Shown: piece by piece, positions 55,997 through 64,000 of the stretch
Layout: every line of letters begins with the position of its first letter
Position numbering within the stretch: position 1 is the first letter of the stretch
Source of the DNA: Novosphingobium sp. MW5
GTDB taxonomy: Bacteria > Pseudomonadota > Alphaproteobacteria > Sphingomonadales > Sphingomonadaceae
Direction of reading: 5' to 3'
Assembly: GCA_025938935.1 (NCBI GenBank)
Contig: JAPCWB010000001.1
Span: 744,001-808,000 of the forward strand
Length of the DNA stretch: 64,000 bases
Made by a program: the position numbers and the translations under genes
Notes under the pieces: model-generated
Told to the model about the DNA's origin: nothing
Databases searched by the model: none
The model's input: the letters and a program-made list of their open reading frames with translations, nothing else

Positions 55997-58735
55997 ATGG
56001 CACGGCAAGCGGACTGGCTGGGAGCAATCGCACGGGCTGAAGCCTGCGCGCCCTATCTTTCCGGCCTTTTGGAGCGCGAGGCGGACGTTGCCGCCCTGCT
56101 GCGCGAGGGGCGCGGGGAAGAGGCGCTAGCTCTCGCGCGCAGCTATGGCGCAGCCTCCGGCGATGTCGGCGTGGCCCTGCGGCACGAGAAGCGCGGCCTC
56201 GCGCTCGCGCTGGCGATTGGCGATCTGGCCGGAGCCTTTGACCTCACCCGCGTCGTCACCGAACTTTCCAACTTTGCCGACCGGGCGATGGACGCCGCGA
56301 TTGCCGATGCGATCCGCTCGCGCGTGCCCGATGCGGAGCCTGCCGGTATGATCGCCCTCGCGCTCGGCAAGCACGGCGCGCAGGAGCTGAACTACTCCTC
56401 CGACATCGACCCGATCCTGCTCTACGATCCCGAACGCCTGCCCCGGCGCGAGCGAGACGAACCCGGAGAGGCGGCGCAGCGCGTGGCTCAGGGTCTGGTT
56501 CGCACGATGAGCCATATCGATGCTGGCGGCTATGTCTTCCGCGTTGACCTGCGGCTGCGGCCAGCTTCCGAGGTCAGCCCTCTCGCGATCCCCATCGATG
56601 CCGCCCTCAGCCATTACGAAAGCTCGGCCTTGGCGTGGGAGCGGGCCGCTTTTATCCGGGCGCGGGCCTGCGCCGGGGATATCGATGCCGGCCAGCAGTT
56701 CCTCGCCGCGATCCGTCCTTTCGTCTGGCGCAAGAGCCTCGACTTCGGCGCCATTGCCGAGATCGGGCGGCTGACGGGGCGGATCCGCGCGAGTCACAAG
56801 GGGGCAGGTTCGGTCGGCCCCGGCTTCGACCTCAAGAAAGGGCGAGGCGGCATTCGCGAGATCGAATTCTACGCCCAGACTCACCAGTTGATCCACGGCG
56901 GCCGCAACCCGGCGCTGCGGCTGCGGGGAATGCGCGCCTCGCTCGATGCCCTGGCCGAGGCGGGGATCATCGCCGCCGAGGACGCGCGGATGCTGGGGGA
57001 AAGTTATGACCGGCTGCGCACCCTTGAACACCGCTTGCAGATGGTGCTCGACCAGCAGACTCATTCACTGCCGCTCGATCCGGCGGCGCTTGACCGGGTG
57101 GCGCAGCTCGATGGCCTGCCGGATGGCAAGGCACTGGTCGATGAGCTGGCCGCGATCACCGACATGGTCGGCAAGCGCTATGACATGCTCGTGCTTGCCC
57201 ATGCCGGAGTGCCGGGCAGCGAAGGCCACCGTCCGCCTGCTGCCGCCCCGGCGCTCGGCGGTGAGCGGCTGGCGGCAGAGCTCGACGAACTCGGTTTCGA
57301 AGATGCCGCCGACCTCGCGGACCGGGTCGCGGCGTGGCGCAGCGGCAAGGTGCGGGCGCTGCGCAGCGAGGCGGCGCGCGCGGCCTTTGACGCGATCCAG
57401 CCCGCGCTGCTCGCCGCGCTGGCCCAGTCGCCCGATCCGCGCCGCGCCTTCCTGCGCTGGGAGGAACTGCTCACGCGCCTGCCCTCAGCGATCAACCTGT
57501 TCCACCTGCTGGAGGCTAGGCCCGCGCTGCTCGAACTGCTCGCCAAGGTGCTGGGCCTCGCGCCGCCATTGGCCGAAGCGCTCGCCCTGCGCGCTGACCT
57601 GCTAGACCCGCTGATCGATGCGACGGCATTTGCCTTGCCGGGTGAGGTGGGCGCGCTTGCCGCCGAAATGGCCGAGGGTGAGGCAGACGACGATTACGAG
57701 CGCCTGCTCGGCCGGGTGCGCCGCAAGGTGGGGGAAAAGCGCTTCGCGCTCGGCGTGCAACTGGTCGATGCGATGACCGATCCGGTTGCCGTGGCAGAAG
57801 CCTATGCCCGCGTGGCCGAGGCGGCGCTGGCGGTGCTGGCCAGCGCGACCGTGGCTGAATTCGAGAAAGCCCACGGGCGGATTGCCGGGTGCGATCTCGT
57901 CATCCTCGGGCTCGGACGGCTGGGCGGCGGGGCGCTGACGCACGCCTCCGACCTCGATCTGGTCTATTGCTTCACGGGCGAGACTGGCGGCGAATCGGAT
58001 GGCGAACGACCGCTCGGCACCACGCTCTATTTCAACCGGCTCGCCCAGCGCGTCGGTGCGGCGATGTCGGTGCCGACGGCGGAAGGCGCGCTCTATGAGG
58101 TCGATACGCGGCTGCGGCCATCGGGTGCGCAGGGGCCGCTTGCAGTCAGCCTCGATGCCTTCGCGCGCTACCAGAAGGAGAGCGCCTGGACCTGGGAGCA
58201 CATGGCGCTCACCCGCGCGCGGACGCTGTTCGGCCCGGTCGAGGCGCAGGCGGCGTTGGGAGCTATTGTCAGCGAAGTGCTCGCCACTCCGCGCGATGCC
58301 GCGAAACTGAAGGCCGATGTGCTGTCGATGCGGGCCGAAATGGCGCGGCACAAGCCGGCCAAGGGTCCACTCGATGCCAAGCTGGCGCGCGGCGGGCTGG
58401 TCGATGTCGAATTCCTCGTCCATTTCCTGCAACTGCGCGATCATGTCGGCCTCACGCCGTCGCTGCCCCAAGCCATCGACGCGCTAGAGGAGGCAGGCTT
58501 GGTGCCGGCTGAACTCAGGCCTGCCCATGACGCCATGACGCGTCTGCTCGTCGCAGCGCGGCTGCTCGCGCCGGATTCACAAGTCCCTCCACCGGGACCA
58601 CGCGCCGCGCTTGCCAGCGCTTGCCATTGCGACGATTGGCAATGCGTGATCAACGATTTCGCTGAGGCCCGCGCCGTGGTGGCGCAGGTCTGGGCGGCGA
58701 CATTTGGCGAACAACTGGTTTTGGAGGACTTATGA
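55997..58735 (+). CDS. glnE: Bifunctional glutamine-synthetase adenylyltransferase/adenylyl-removing enzyme
   Basis: A 912-residue protein that adenylylates and deadenylylates GlnA in response to the PII protein. Two nucleotidyltransferase domains are visible: the adenylyl-removing half with G-K-H-G-A-Q-E-L-N-Y-S-S-D-I-D near 123, and the adenylyltransferase half with G-L-G-R-L-G-G-G-A-L-T-H-A-S-D-L-D near 636. Helical regulatory linkers sit between and after each. The ATG at 55997 was chosen because 23 upstream codons look like out-of-frame noise. Its stop overlaps the bcp start (ATGA). Confidence 0.95.
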   Translation: MARQADWLGAIARAEACAPYLSGLLEREADVAALLREGRGEEALALARSYGAASGDVGVALRHEKRGLALALAIGDLAGAFDLTRVVTELSNFADRAMDAAIADAIRSRVPDAEPAGMIALALGKHGAQELNYSSDIDPILLYDPERLPRRERDEPGEAAQRVAQGLVRTMSHIDAGGYVFRVDLRLRPASEVSPLAIPIDAALSHYESSALAWERAAFIRARACAGDIDAGQQFLAAIRPFVWRKSLDFGAIAEIGRLTGRIRASHKGAGSVGPGFDLKKGRGGIREIEFYAQTHQLIHGGRNPALRLRGMRASLDALAEAGIIAAEDARMLGESYDRLRTLEHRLQMVLDQQTHSLPLDPAALDRVAQLDGLPDGKALVDELAAITDMVGKRYDMLVLAHAGVPGSEGHRPPAAAPALGGERLAAELDELGFEDAADLADRVAAWRSGKVRALRSEAARAAFDAIQPALLAALAQSPDPRRAFLRWEELLTRLPSAINLFHLLEARPALLELLAKVLGLAPPLAEALALRADLLDPLIDATAFALPGEVGALAAEMAEGEADDDYERLLGRVRRKVGEKRFALGVQLVDAMTDPVAVAEAYARVAEAALAVLASATVAEFEKAHGRIAGCDLVILGLGRLGGGALTHASDLDLVYCFTGETGGESDGERPLGTTLYFNRLAQRVGAAMSVPTAEGALYEVDTRLRPSGAQGPLAVSLDAFARYQKESAWTWEHMALTRARTLFGPVEAQAALGAIVSEVLATPRDAAKLKADVLSMRAEMARHKPAKGPLDAKLARGGLVDVEFLVHFLQLRDHVGLTPSLPQAIDALEEAGLVPAELRPAHDAMTRLLVAARLLAPDSQVPPPGPRAALASACHCDDWQCVINDFAEARAVVAQVWAATFGEQLVLEDL

Positions 58736-59205
58736 GCGCGAAACCCGGTGTGGGCGACCTCATGCCCGACGTGGCCCTGATCACTCCCGATGGCGGAGAA
58801 GTGAGGCCGTCCGATCTCAAGGGCAGGAAGGCGGTCGTGTTCTTCTATCCCAAGGACGATACTCCCGGCTGCACGGTCGAGAACCAGGATTTCACCGCGC
58901 TGGCGGATGAATTCGCGGCTGCCGGCGTGGCTCTGCTCGGCGTGAGCAAGGACAGCCCGGCGCGGCACCAGAAGTTCATCGCCAAGTACGGCCTCAAGGC
59001 ACCGCTCGCCAGCGATGCGGCAGAGGGCGGCCTGTCCGACGCGCTCGGCGTGTGGACCGAGAAGGTCAATTACGGCCGCACCTACATGGGCATGGTCCGC
59101 ACCACCTATCTGCTGGATGCCGAGGGCCGCATCGCGCGGGTGTGGGACAAGGTGAAGGTCAAAGGCCACGCTGCCGAAGTGCTGGAGGCAGCGAAGGCAC
59201 TTTGA
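58732..59205 (+). CDS. bcp: Thioredoxin-dependent peroxiredoxin (Bcp/PrxQ)
   Basis: A 157-residue peroxiredoxin reducing peroxides in the cytoplasm. The peroxidatic cysteine is Cys47 in the usual Y-P-K-D-D-T-P-G-C-T segment. Cys47 is the only cysteine in the protein; many Bcp proteins have a resolving cysteine five residues later, here replaced by a Gln/Asp region, so this one must use an intermolecular or thioredoxin-based resolution. The four-base overlap with glnE and the TTGA overlap with the DUF455 gene put it in the middle of one operon. Confidence 0.95.
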   Translation: MSAKPGVGDLMPDVALITPDGGEVRPSDLKGRKAVVFFYPKDDTPGCTVENQDFTALADEFAAAGVALLGVSKDSPARHQKFIAKYGLKAPLASDAAEGGLSDALGVWTEKVNYGRTYMGMVRTTYLLDAEGRIARVWDKVKVKGHAAEVLEAAKAL

Positions 59206-60008
59206 CCTCGCTCGCCGCCGCGATCCGCAAGGCGCTCGAAACCGCCGATCCGCGCGCCAAGGTCATGGCGGCGCGGGAAGTCGCACGCGACTGGCGGCTG
59301 GGGCGGCTGGACTTTGCCTTCGATTGCGAAATGCCCGAGCGCCCCGCCCGGCCGGAGCGGCCCGAATTGCTCGCCCCGCGCCTCATGCCCAAGCGCAGGC
59401 GCGGAGGATCGGAGAGCGGGCGAATCGCGCTGTGGCACAGCCTTGCCCACATCGAATTCGTCGCCATCGACCTTGCGCTCGACATGGCGGGGCGATTCGG
59501 CGGGCAAATGGGGGCGGGTTTCGTCAGCGATTTCCTCAAGGTCGCGGCAGACGAGGCGATGCACTTCGCCATCATCCAGAGGCACCTTGCCACGATGGGC
59601 GCGACCTATGGTGACCTGCCCGCGCACGACGGATTATGGGAGGCCGCCCACGGTACCCGGCATGATGTGGCGGCGCGGCTTGCCGTGGTCCCGATGGTGC
59701 TCGAAGCGCGCGGACTGGATGTCACCCCGGCAACGATCGAACGCGTCCGCGCGGCCGGGGACGAGACCGGCGTACGCATCCTGAGTCGCATCCTTGACGA
59801 CGAAATCGTCCACGTTCGAATCGGCACAAGTCACTTCGCCTCAGTCGCCTCGGCGCGCGGCGAAGTGATGGAGCGATTCTGGAAAATGCAGGTAATCCGC
59901 CACTTTTCGGGGGCCGTTAAGCCACCGTTCAACGACTCGGCGCGTCTCGCGTGCGGTCTGTCGCGGGATATGTACCACGCTGTTGCTTTGGTTGGAGCAC
60001 CCCTCTAG
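59202..60008 (+). CDS. DUF455 ferritin-like protein
   Basis: A 268-residue protein of the DUF455 family. The ferritin-like helical bundle carries the carboxylate-histidine ligands in H-S-L-A-H-I-E-F-V-A-I-D-L near residue 85, D-E-A-M-H-F near 120 and D-D-E-I-V-H near 200. The start is TTG 59202, overlapping the bcp stop (TTGA), because no ATG or GTG gives the family N-terminus. The function is unknown; the metal site suggests an oxygen- or peroxide-related reaction, which fits its coupling to a peroxiredoxin. I infer the metal only from the motif. Confidence 0.9.
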   Translation: MTSLAAAIRKALETADPRAKVMAAREVARDWRLGRLDFAFDCEMPERPARPERPELLAPRLMPKRRRGGSESGRIALWHSLAHIEFVAIDLALDMAGRFGGQMGAGFVSDFLKVAADEAMHFAIIQRHLATMGATYGDLPAHDGLWEAAHGTRHDVAARLAVVPMVLEARGLDVTPATIERVRAAGDETGVRILSRILDDEIVHVRIGTSHFASVASARGEVMERFWKMQVIRHFSGAVKPPFNDSARLACGLSRDMYHAVALVGAPL

Positions 60009-60120
60009 CCCAAGCTCACAGAGACGGCGGGGGGTCCGACCATCTCCAAAAAAACAAGAACCAGCGGGTTGCATCGCCTGGTTCGGCACATGTCGAGTTG
60101 GTCGGTATAAAGGGTTTTAC

Positions 60121-60897
60121 GTGGTCGTTTCTTCGGTTCTCAAACTTCGTTCCATCGCTGGCTTCGTGGTCGCCGCGCTTTCCCTCGGGACTGCCGCACC
60201 CGCCTTCGCCAACGCTTCTGCGAACGCAGACATCATTGCCCCGCTTCGCGCATCGCAGGCCGCCAAGGCCCAGACGGGTAACACTTCGGGCGACGATGAG
60301 TTCCGCTCGCTGTTCAATTCCTGGCAGAAGCTTGATGGCGGCCGCGCCCTTGCCGCCTCGAACCAGCCCAAGCGCGCCGCGGTCGTTCCCGGCCTGACCG
60401 GCGTTTCCACCGGCGTCGCCATCCCCGGCACCGTTTCCATTCCTTCGCTGATGCCGATCGAAGCAGGCCTGCTGCGTTCTGGCTTCGGCATGCGCAACCA
60501 CCCGATCCTCGGCGGCCGCCGCGCCCACAAGGGCGTTGATCTGGCCGCGCCGTCGGGCACCCCGATCTACGCTTCGGCCGACGGCGTCGTTTCGAAGGCC
60601 GAGTGGTTCTCGAGCTACGGCCTCTATGTCAGCCTCGAACATGGCGGCGACATCCAGACCCGTTACGGCCACATGTCGCGCCTCAACGTTTACAACGGCC
60701 AGAAGGTCAAGAAGGGCGAGCTGATCGGCTACGTCGGTTCGACCGGCCGCTCCACTGGCCCGCACCTGCACTATGAAGTGCGCGTTGCCGGCCTCGCCGT
60801 GAATCCGCTGCCCTACATGCAGGGCGGCGATTTCAAGCCGGCCACCCTCGCCGCAGCGGCTGAAGCCCCTGCCATGGGCGGAGACGACGAGCAGTAA
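60121..60897 (+). CDS. M23-family (LytM-like) peptidoglycan endopeptidase or related factor
   Basis: A 258-residue exported protein. A signal peptide (about 1-30, ending A-F-A-N-A) is followed by a linker and a LytM/M23 domain. Zn ligands are all present: H-K-G-V-D near 137, the H-M-S region near 182 and H-L-H-Y-E near 215. It therefore looks catalytically complete and would cleave cross-links in the cell wall. GTG 60121 is preferred because AAAGGG (60109-60114) lies six bases before it; the open frame upstream has no coding character. It is followed by a strong terminator. Confidence 0.92.
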   Translation: MVVSSVLKLRSIAGFVVAALSLGTAAPAFANASANADIIAPLRASQAAKAQTGNTSGDDEFRSLFNSWQKLDGGRALAASNQPKRAAVVPGLTGVSTGVAIPGTVSIPSLMPIEAGLLRSGFGMRNHPILGGRRAHKGVDLAAPSGTPIYASADGVVSKAEWFSSYGLYVSLEHGGDIQTRYGHMSRLNVYNGQKVKKGELIGYVGSTGRSTGPHLHYEVRVAGLAVNPLPYMQGGDFKPATLAAAAEAPAMGGDDEQ

Positions 60898-60956
60898 TTC
60901 TCAAGCGGACCGCGCAAAGCGCGGCTGCAACCAGACATCTTGGGAGAGGTGTCAGG

Positions 60957-60982
60957 AAAAGGGCGGCAAAAGCCGCCCTTTT
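60957..60982. terminator. Bidirectional intrinsic terminator
   Basis: An 11-bp perfect stem (60957-60967 with 60972-60982) has a four-base loop and A and T runs at its ends. It lies between the convergent M23 gene and galU and can end transcription in either direction. Confidence 0.9.
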
Positions 60983-60987
60983 CTATG

Positions 60988-61872
60988 TCAGCAACCGAGC
61001 AGCCGCCGGGCCATGGCGCGGACTTCATCCGCCATGTCCTCGCGCTCCAGCGCCAAGGCCAGCGTTGCCTCGACAAAGCCGGTCTTCGATCCGCAGTCGA
61101 ACCGGCGACCGTCGAAGGTGACCGCATGGAACGGCTGCTTGCCAATCATCTGCGCCATGGCGTCGGTCAGCTGGATTTCGCCGCCCGCGCCCTTTTCCTG
61201 CCTGTCCAGCACGCGCATGACCTCCGGCTGGAGGATGTAGCGGCCCGAAATGATCAGGTTCGATGGCGCATCCTGGCGCTTCGGCTTTTCGACCAGTCCC
61301 CTGACTTCGGTCAGCGTTCCGCGGCTTTCGCCCGGCGCGATCACGCCATAGTTTGAAACCTCGTCTTCGGGCAATTCGAGCACCGAAATGACATTGCCGC
61401 CCACCTGCTCATAGGCTTCGACCATCTGCTTCATGCAGCCGCCCTTGCCGCCCGGCTGGCCGATCATCAATTCGTCGGGCAGGAAAACCGCGAACGGTTC
61501 GTCGCCTACAATGGCGCGGGCGCACCAGATGGCATGGCCGAGGCCGAGTGGCACCTGCTGGCGCACGGTGACGAGGTTGCCCGGCTGGATGCGCGTGGGT
61601 TCGAGCACCTCAAGCGTCTTTTCCCGGTCCTTCATCGTGGTTTCGAGTTCGAAGGCCATGTCGAAATGCTCGACGATTGCCGTCTTGCCGCGCCCGGTAA
61701 CGAAGATCAGCTGTTCGATGCCAGCCTCGCGCGCCTCGTCGACCGCGTACTGGATGAGCGGCCGGTCGATGATCGGCAGCATTTCCTTGGGAATGGCCTT
61801 GGTTGCGGGAAGGAAGCGCGTGCCAAGGCCGGCCACCGGGAAAACGGCTTTGCGTATGGGCTTTTGCGACAT
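60988..61872 (-). CDS. galU: UTP--glucose-1-phosphate uridylyltransferase
   Basis: A 294-residue enzyme making UDP-glucose for polysaccharides and lipid glycans. Motifs: K-A-V-F-P-V-A-G-L-G-T-R-F-L-P-A-T-K-A near 8-26, K-E-M-L-P-I near 30, D-R-P-L-I-Q-Y near 36, and later L-P-D-E-L-I near 128 and V-E-K-P near 188. The length is typical. It is likely to supply the exopolysaccharide locus at the start of the window, although it is far from it. The divergent 144-base region toward murA holds both promoters. Confidence 0.97.
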   Translation of the reverse strand: MSQKPIRKAVFPVAGLGTRFLPATKAIPKEMLPIIDRPLIQYAVDEAREAGIEQLIFVTGRGKTAIVEHFDMAFELETTMKDREKTLEVLEPTRIQPGNLVTVRQQVPLGLGHAIWCARAIVGDEPFAVFLPDELMIGQPGGKGGCMKQMVEAYEQVGGNVISVLELPEDEVSNYGVIAPGESRGTLTEVRGLVEKPKRQDAPSNLIISGRYILQPEVMRVLDRQEKGAGGEIQLTDAMAQMIGKQPFHAVTFDGRRFDCGSKTGFVEATLALALEREDMADEVRAMARRLLGC

Positions 61873-62016
61873 GGCTGAACGGAATCGCAGGCGCAGACGA
61901 AGTCGTCAACCGTTAGGCCCGGAATATGGTTTGCGCCCTTTCATTAATCGTTTTTCCCAAGCTTTCGCGCAGGGCCGCACCTTGCCGTCCACCCCAATCG
62001 CGCTAAACGGTTGGCC

Positions 62017-63300
62017 ATGGACAAGATCATCATCGAAGGCGGCAAGCGCCTCTCCGGCACGGTTCCCATTTCCGGCGCGAAGAATTCGGCGCTCACGCTG
62101 TTGCCCTGCACGCTGCTGACCGACGAGCCGCTGACCCTGCGCAACCTGCCACGGCTGGCCGATATCGACGGGTTCCAGCACCTGATGAACCAGTTCGGCA
62201 TTTCCACCTCGATCGCGGGGAGCCGTCCTGAGGACTTCGGCCGGGTCATGACACTCGAGGCGACCCGCATCACCACCACGGTCGCGCCCTATGAACTGGT
62301 CCGCAAGATGCGCGCCTCGATCCTCGTGCTCGGCCCGATGCTGGCGCGCATGGGCGAGGCGACCGTGTCGCTGCCCGGTGGCTGCGCCATCGGTAACCGC
62401 CCGATCGACCTCCACCTCAAGGCTCTTGAAGCGCTGGGCGCGCAGATCGAACTGGCGGCGGGCTATGTAAAGGCGATCGCTCCGGATGGCGGCCTGCCCG
62501 GCGGGCGCTATTCCTTCCCGGTGGTCTCGGTCGGCGCGACCGAGAACGCGCTGATGGCGGCCGTGCTATGCAGTGGCAAGTCCACCCTGCACAACGCCGC
62601 GCGCGAGCCGGAAATTGTCGACCTGTGCAAGCTGCTCGTCGCCATGGGCGCCCAGATCGAAGGCATCGGCACCAGCGACCTGACCATCCACGGCGTTCCT
62701 CGCCTGCACGGCGCGACCTATCGCGTCATGTCGGACCGGATCGAGGCGGGTTCCTATGCCTGCGCCGCGGCCATCACGGGCGGCGAGGTGACGCTGAAGC
62801 ACGCCGTCATCGAAGAAATGGACGCTACTGTCCAGGCACTGCGCGATGCCGGGGTCTCAGTCGAAAAGACGGCAGATGGCATCCACGTTGCCGCCGATGG
62901 TCCGCTGAAAGCCATCACGCTGTCGACCGCGCCCTATCCCGGCTTCGCCACTGACATGCAGGCGCAGTTCATGGCCATGCTGTGCCTTGCCGAAGGATCA
63001 TCGGTGCTGACCGAGACGATCTTCGAGAACCGCTACATGCACGTGCCCGAACTCAACCGGATGGGCGCGCATATCGAGACCAAGGGCCGCACCGCCGTGG
63101 TGCATGGGGTGAGCAAGCTGCATGGCGCCGAAGTCATGGCGACGGACCTGCGCGCATCGATGAGCCTCGTCATCGCAGGCCTTGCGGCAGAGGGGCAGAC
63201 GCAGGTCCACCGCCTCTATCACCTTGATCGCGGCTATGAACGACTTGAGGAAAAGCTGGCCCTGCTCGGCGCGCAGATCGAACGTGTCGGCGGGGATTGA
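62017..63300 (+). CDS. murA: UDP-N-acetylglucosamine 1-carboxyvinyltransferase
   Basis: A 427-residue enzyme for the first committed step of peptidoglycan synthesis, transferring enolpyruvate from PEP to UDP-GlcNAc. Lys22 and Asn23 lie in S-G-A-K-N-S-A-L, and the catalytic Cys123 is in [11 protein letters not shown], the fosfomycin target. The last third has the A-G-L-A-A-E-G-Q-T segment. The ATG at 62017 is preferred to the TTG six bases upstream. The product acts in the cytoplasm. The small gene at 63380 follows after 79 bases. Confidence 0.97.
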   Translation: MDKIIIEGGKRLSGTVPISGAKNSALTLLPCTLLTDEPLTLRNLPRLADIDGFQHLMNQFGISTSIAGSRPEDFGRVMTLEATRITTTVAPYELVRKMRASILVLGPMLARMGEATVSLPGGCAIGNRPIDLHLKALEALGAQIELAAGYVKAIAPDGGLPGGRYSFPVVSVGATENALMAAVLCSGKSTLHNAAREPEIVDLCKLLVAMGAQIEGIGTSDLTIHGVPRLHGATYRVMSDRIEAGSYACAAAITGGEVTLKHAVIEEMDATVQALRDAGVSVEKTADGIHVAADGPLKAITLSTAPYPGFATDMQAQFMAMLCLAEGSSVLTETIFENRYMHVPELNRMGAHIETKGRTAVVHGVSKLHGAEVMATDLRASMSLVIAGLAAEGQTQVHRLYHLDRGYERLEEKLALLGAQIERVGGD

Positions 63301-63346
63301 TCAAAAGCGGCCCGCGCACGAAACTTTCCCGCTGCTCCGGTGTTGA

Positions 63347-63637
<291 letters not shown>

Positions 63638-64000
63638 TCAGTCGATCAGTTCGGCGCGCGAAAGCCGCTTGCGGTCCCGCTTCTCGAGCCTTTCCAATGA
63701 GGCCCGGGAAGCGACGACCTTGCTGTTCCCCTTCCGGAAGTTCTCGTAATCGATGAAGAACGGGCGGCAGACGGTCGCATAGATCATCGCGCGCACCTTG
63801 CCGCTGCGGTTCTGCTCCGCGCGGTGGACGATGCGGAAATCCCAGAGGCAGCAGCACCCTGCCGGCTGATCGGCGCTGATGAATAGCGCCGGGTCCTTCA
63901 GGATCTCGAACTCGCGCTGCGAACGCGGGATGAAGGCCGTGCGGCCGACCACCTCGTCGAAGTCCATCAGCGGAAAGGCCACTGTCAGCGCCACCGGAGG
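63638..64000 (-). CDS. Phytanoyl-CoA-dioxygenase-like protein, C-terminal part only
   Basis: The gene runs off the end of the window. About 120 C-terminal residues are seen, ending at 63638. They contain C-L-W-D-F-R-I-V-H-R-A near residues 49-59 of the fragment, with the second iron-binding histidine, and an R-x-x-x-Y-x-x-x-x-R-P-F-F segment that positions 2-oxoglutarate. This fits the PhyH family of Fe(II)/2-oxoglutarate oxygenases. The first H-x-D pair lies outside. The substrate is unknown; many bacterial members hydroxylate natural products or lipids rather than phytanoyl-CoA. Confidence 0.7.
   Translation of the reverse strand, partial: PPVALTVAFPLMDFDEVVGRTAFIPRSQREFEILKDPALFISADQPAGCCCLWDFRIVHRAEQNRSGKVRAMIYATVCRPFFIDYENFRKGNSKVVASRASLERLEKRDRKRLSRAELID

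Overview
The window is high-G+C, gene-dense chromosome of an alphaproteobacterium, most likely order Sphingomonadales (Sphingomonadaceae or Erythrobacteraceae type). The reasons are SciP (DUF1153), an NAD-dependent glutamate dehydrogenase of about 1580 residues, the glnE-bcp-DUF455-M23 order, etfBA next to a sucC without sucD, and many ATGA/GTGA/TTGA stop-start overlaps. This placement is an inference from gene content. I found no rRNA, tRNA, CRISPR array, insertion sequence, integrase or replication origin.

Bases 1-19434 are an exopolysaccharide locus of Wzx/Wzy type. It holds the end of rmlD, then rmlA (dTDP-rhamnose), four glycosyltransferases, an RmlD-like reductase, a membrane O-acyltransferase, a divergent asnB-type amidotransferase, an FkbM methyltransferase, a Wzx flippase and a hexapeptide acyltransferase. 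It continues with an EpsG-like polymerase, a Wza-like export lipoprotein, a Wzc-like co-polymerase/tyrosine kinase, an unrecognised anchored helical-repeat protein and a second polymerase/ligase (Wzy/WaaL-like). No initiating phosphoglycosyltransferase and no Wzb phosphatase lie in the window. galU at 60988-61872 supplies UDP-glucose and is unlinked.

Bases 19469-34006 are mostly housekeeping: fabI-yihY-dnaJ on the minus strand, pdxH with a CDF metal exporter, a serine hydrolase lipoprotein, mnmA, a small gene overlapping sciP, then an RND efflux pair followed by a DUF445 gene and a GNAT gene, both frameshifted. Bases 34019-34402 carry a lower-G+C orphan membrane gene. Bases 34540-44782 hold etfA, etfB, sucC, a CysQ-like phosphatase, a CorC/HlyC protein flanked by two inverted copies of a REP/BIME-like repeat, and the large glutamate dehydrogenase. 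Bases 44918-49948 hold a luciferase-like oxidoreductase, a TPR protein, two alpha/beta hydrolases and a membrane-protein/XRE-regulator pair.

Bases 50324-64000 hold thrS, a TauE/SafE permease, agmatine deiminase, a frameshifted M28 peptidase, glnE-bcp-DUF455, an M23 peptidase, galU, murA, a small [13 protein letters not shown] protein and the end of a phytanoyl-CoA-dioxygenase-like gene.

The most striking observation is that five genes (wzc-like, DUF445, GNAT, gdh, M28 peptidase) each appear to carry one single-base indel. Undoing it restores a normal-length protein in every case. Either the sequence has residual indel errors or several non-essential functions are decaying. The best candidates for undescribed biology are the anchored repeat protein in the polysaccharide locus together with the presence of two polymerases, the RND pump with two extra membrane segments, and the small gene coupled to sciP.
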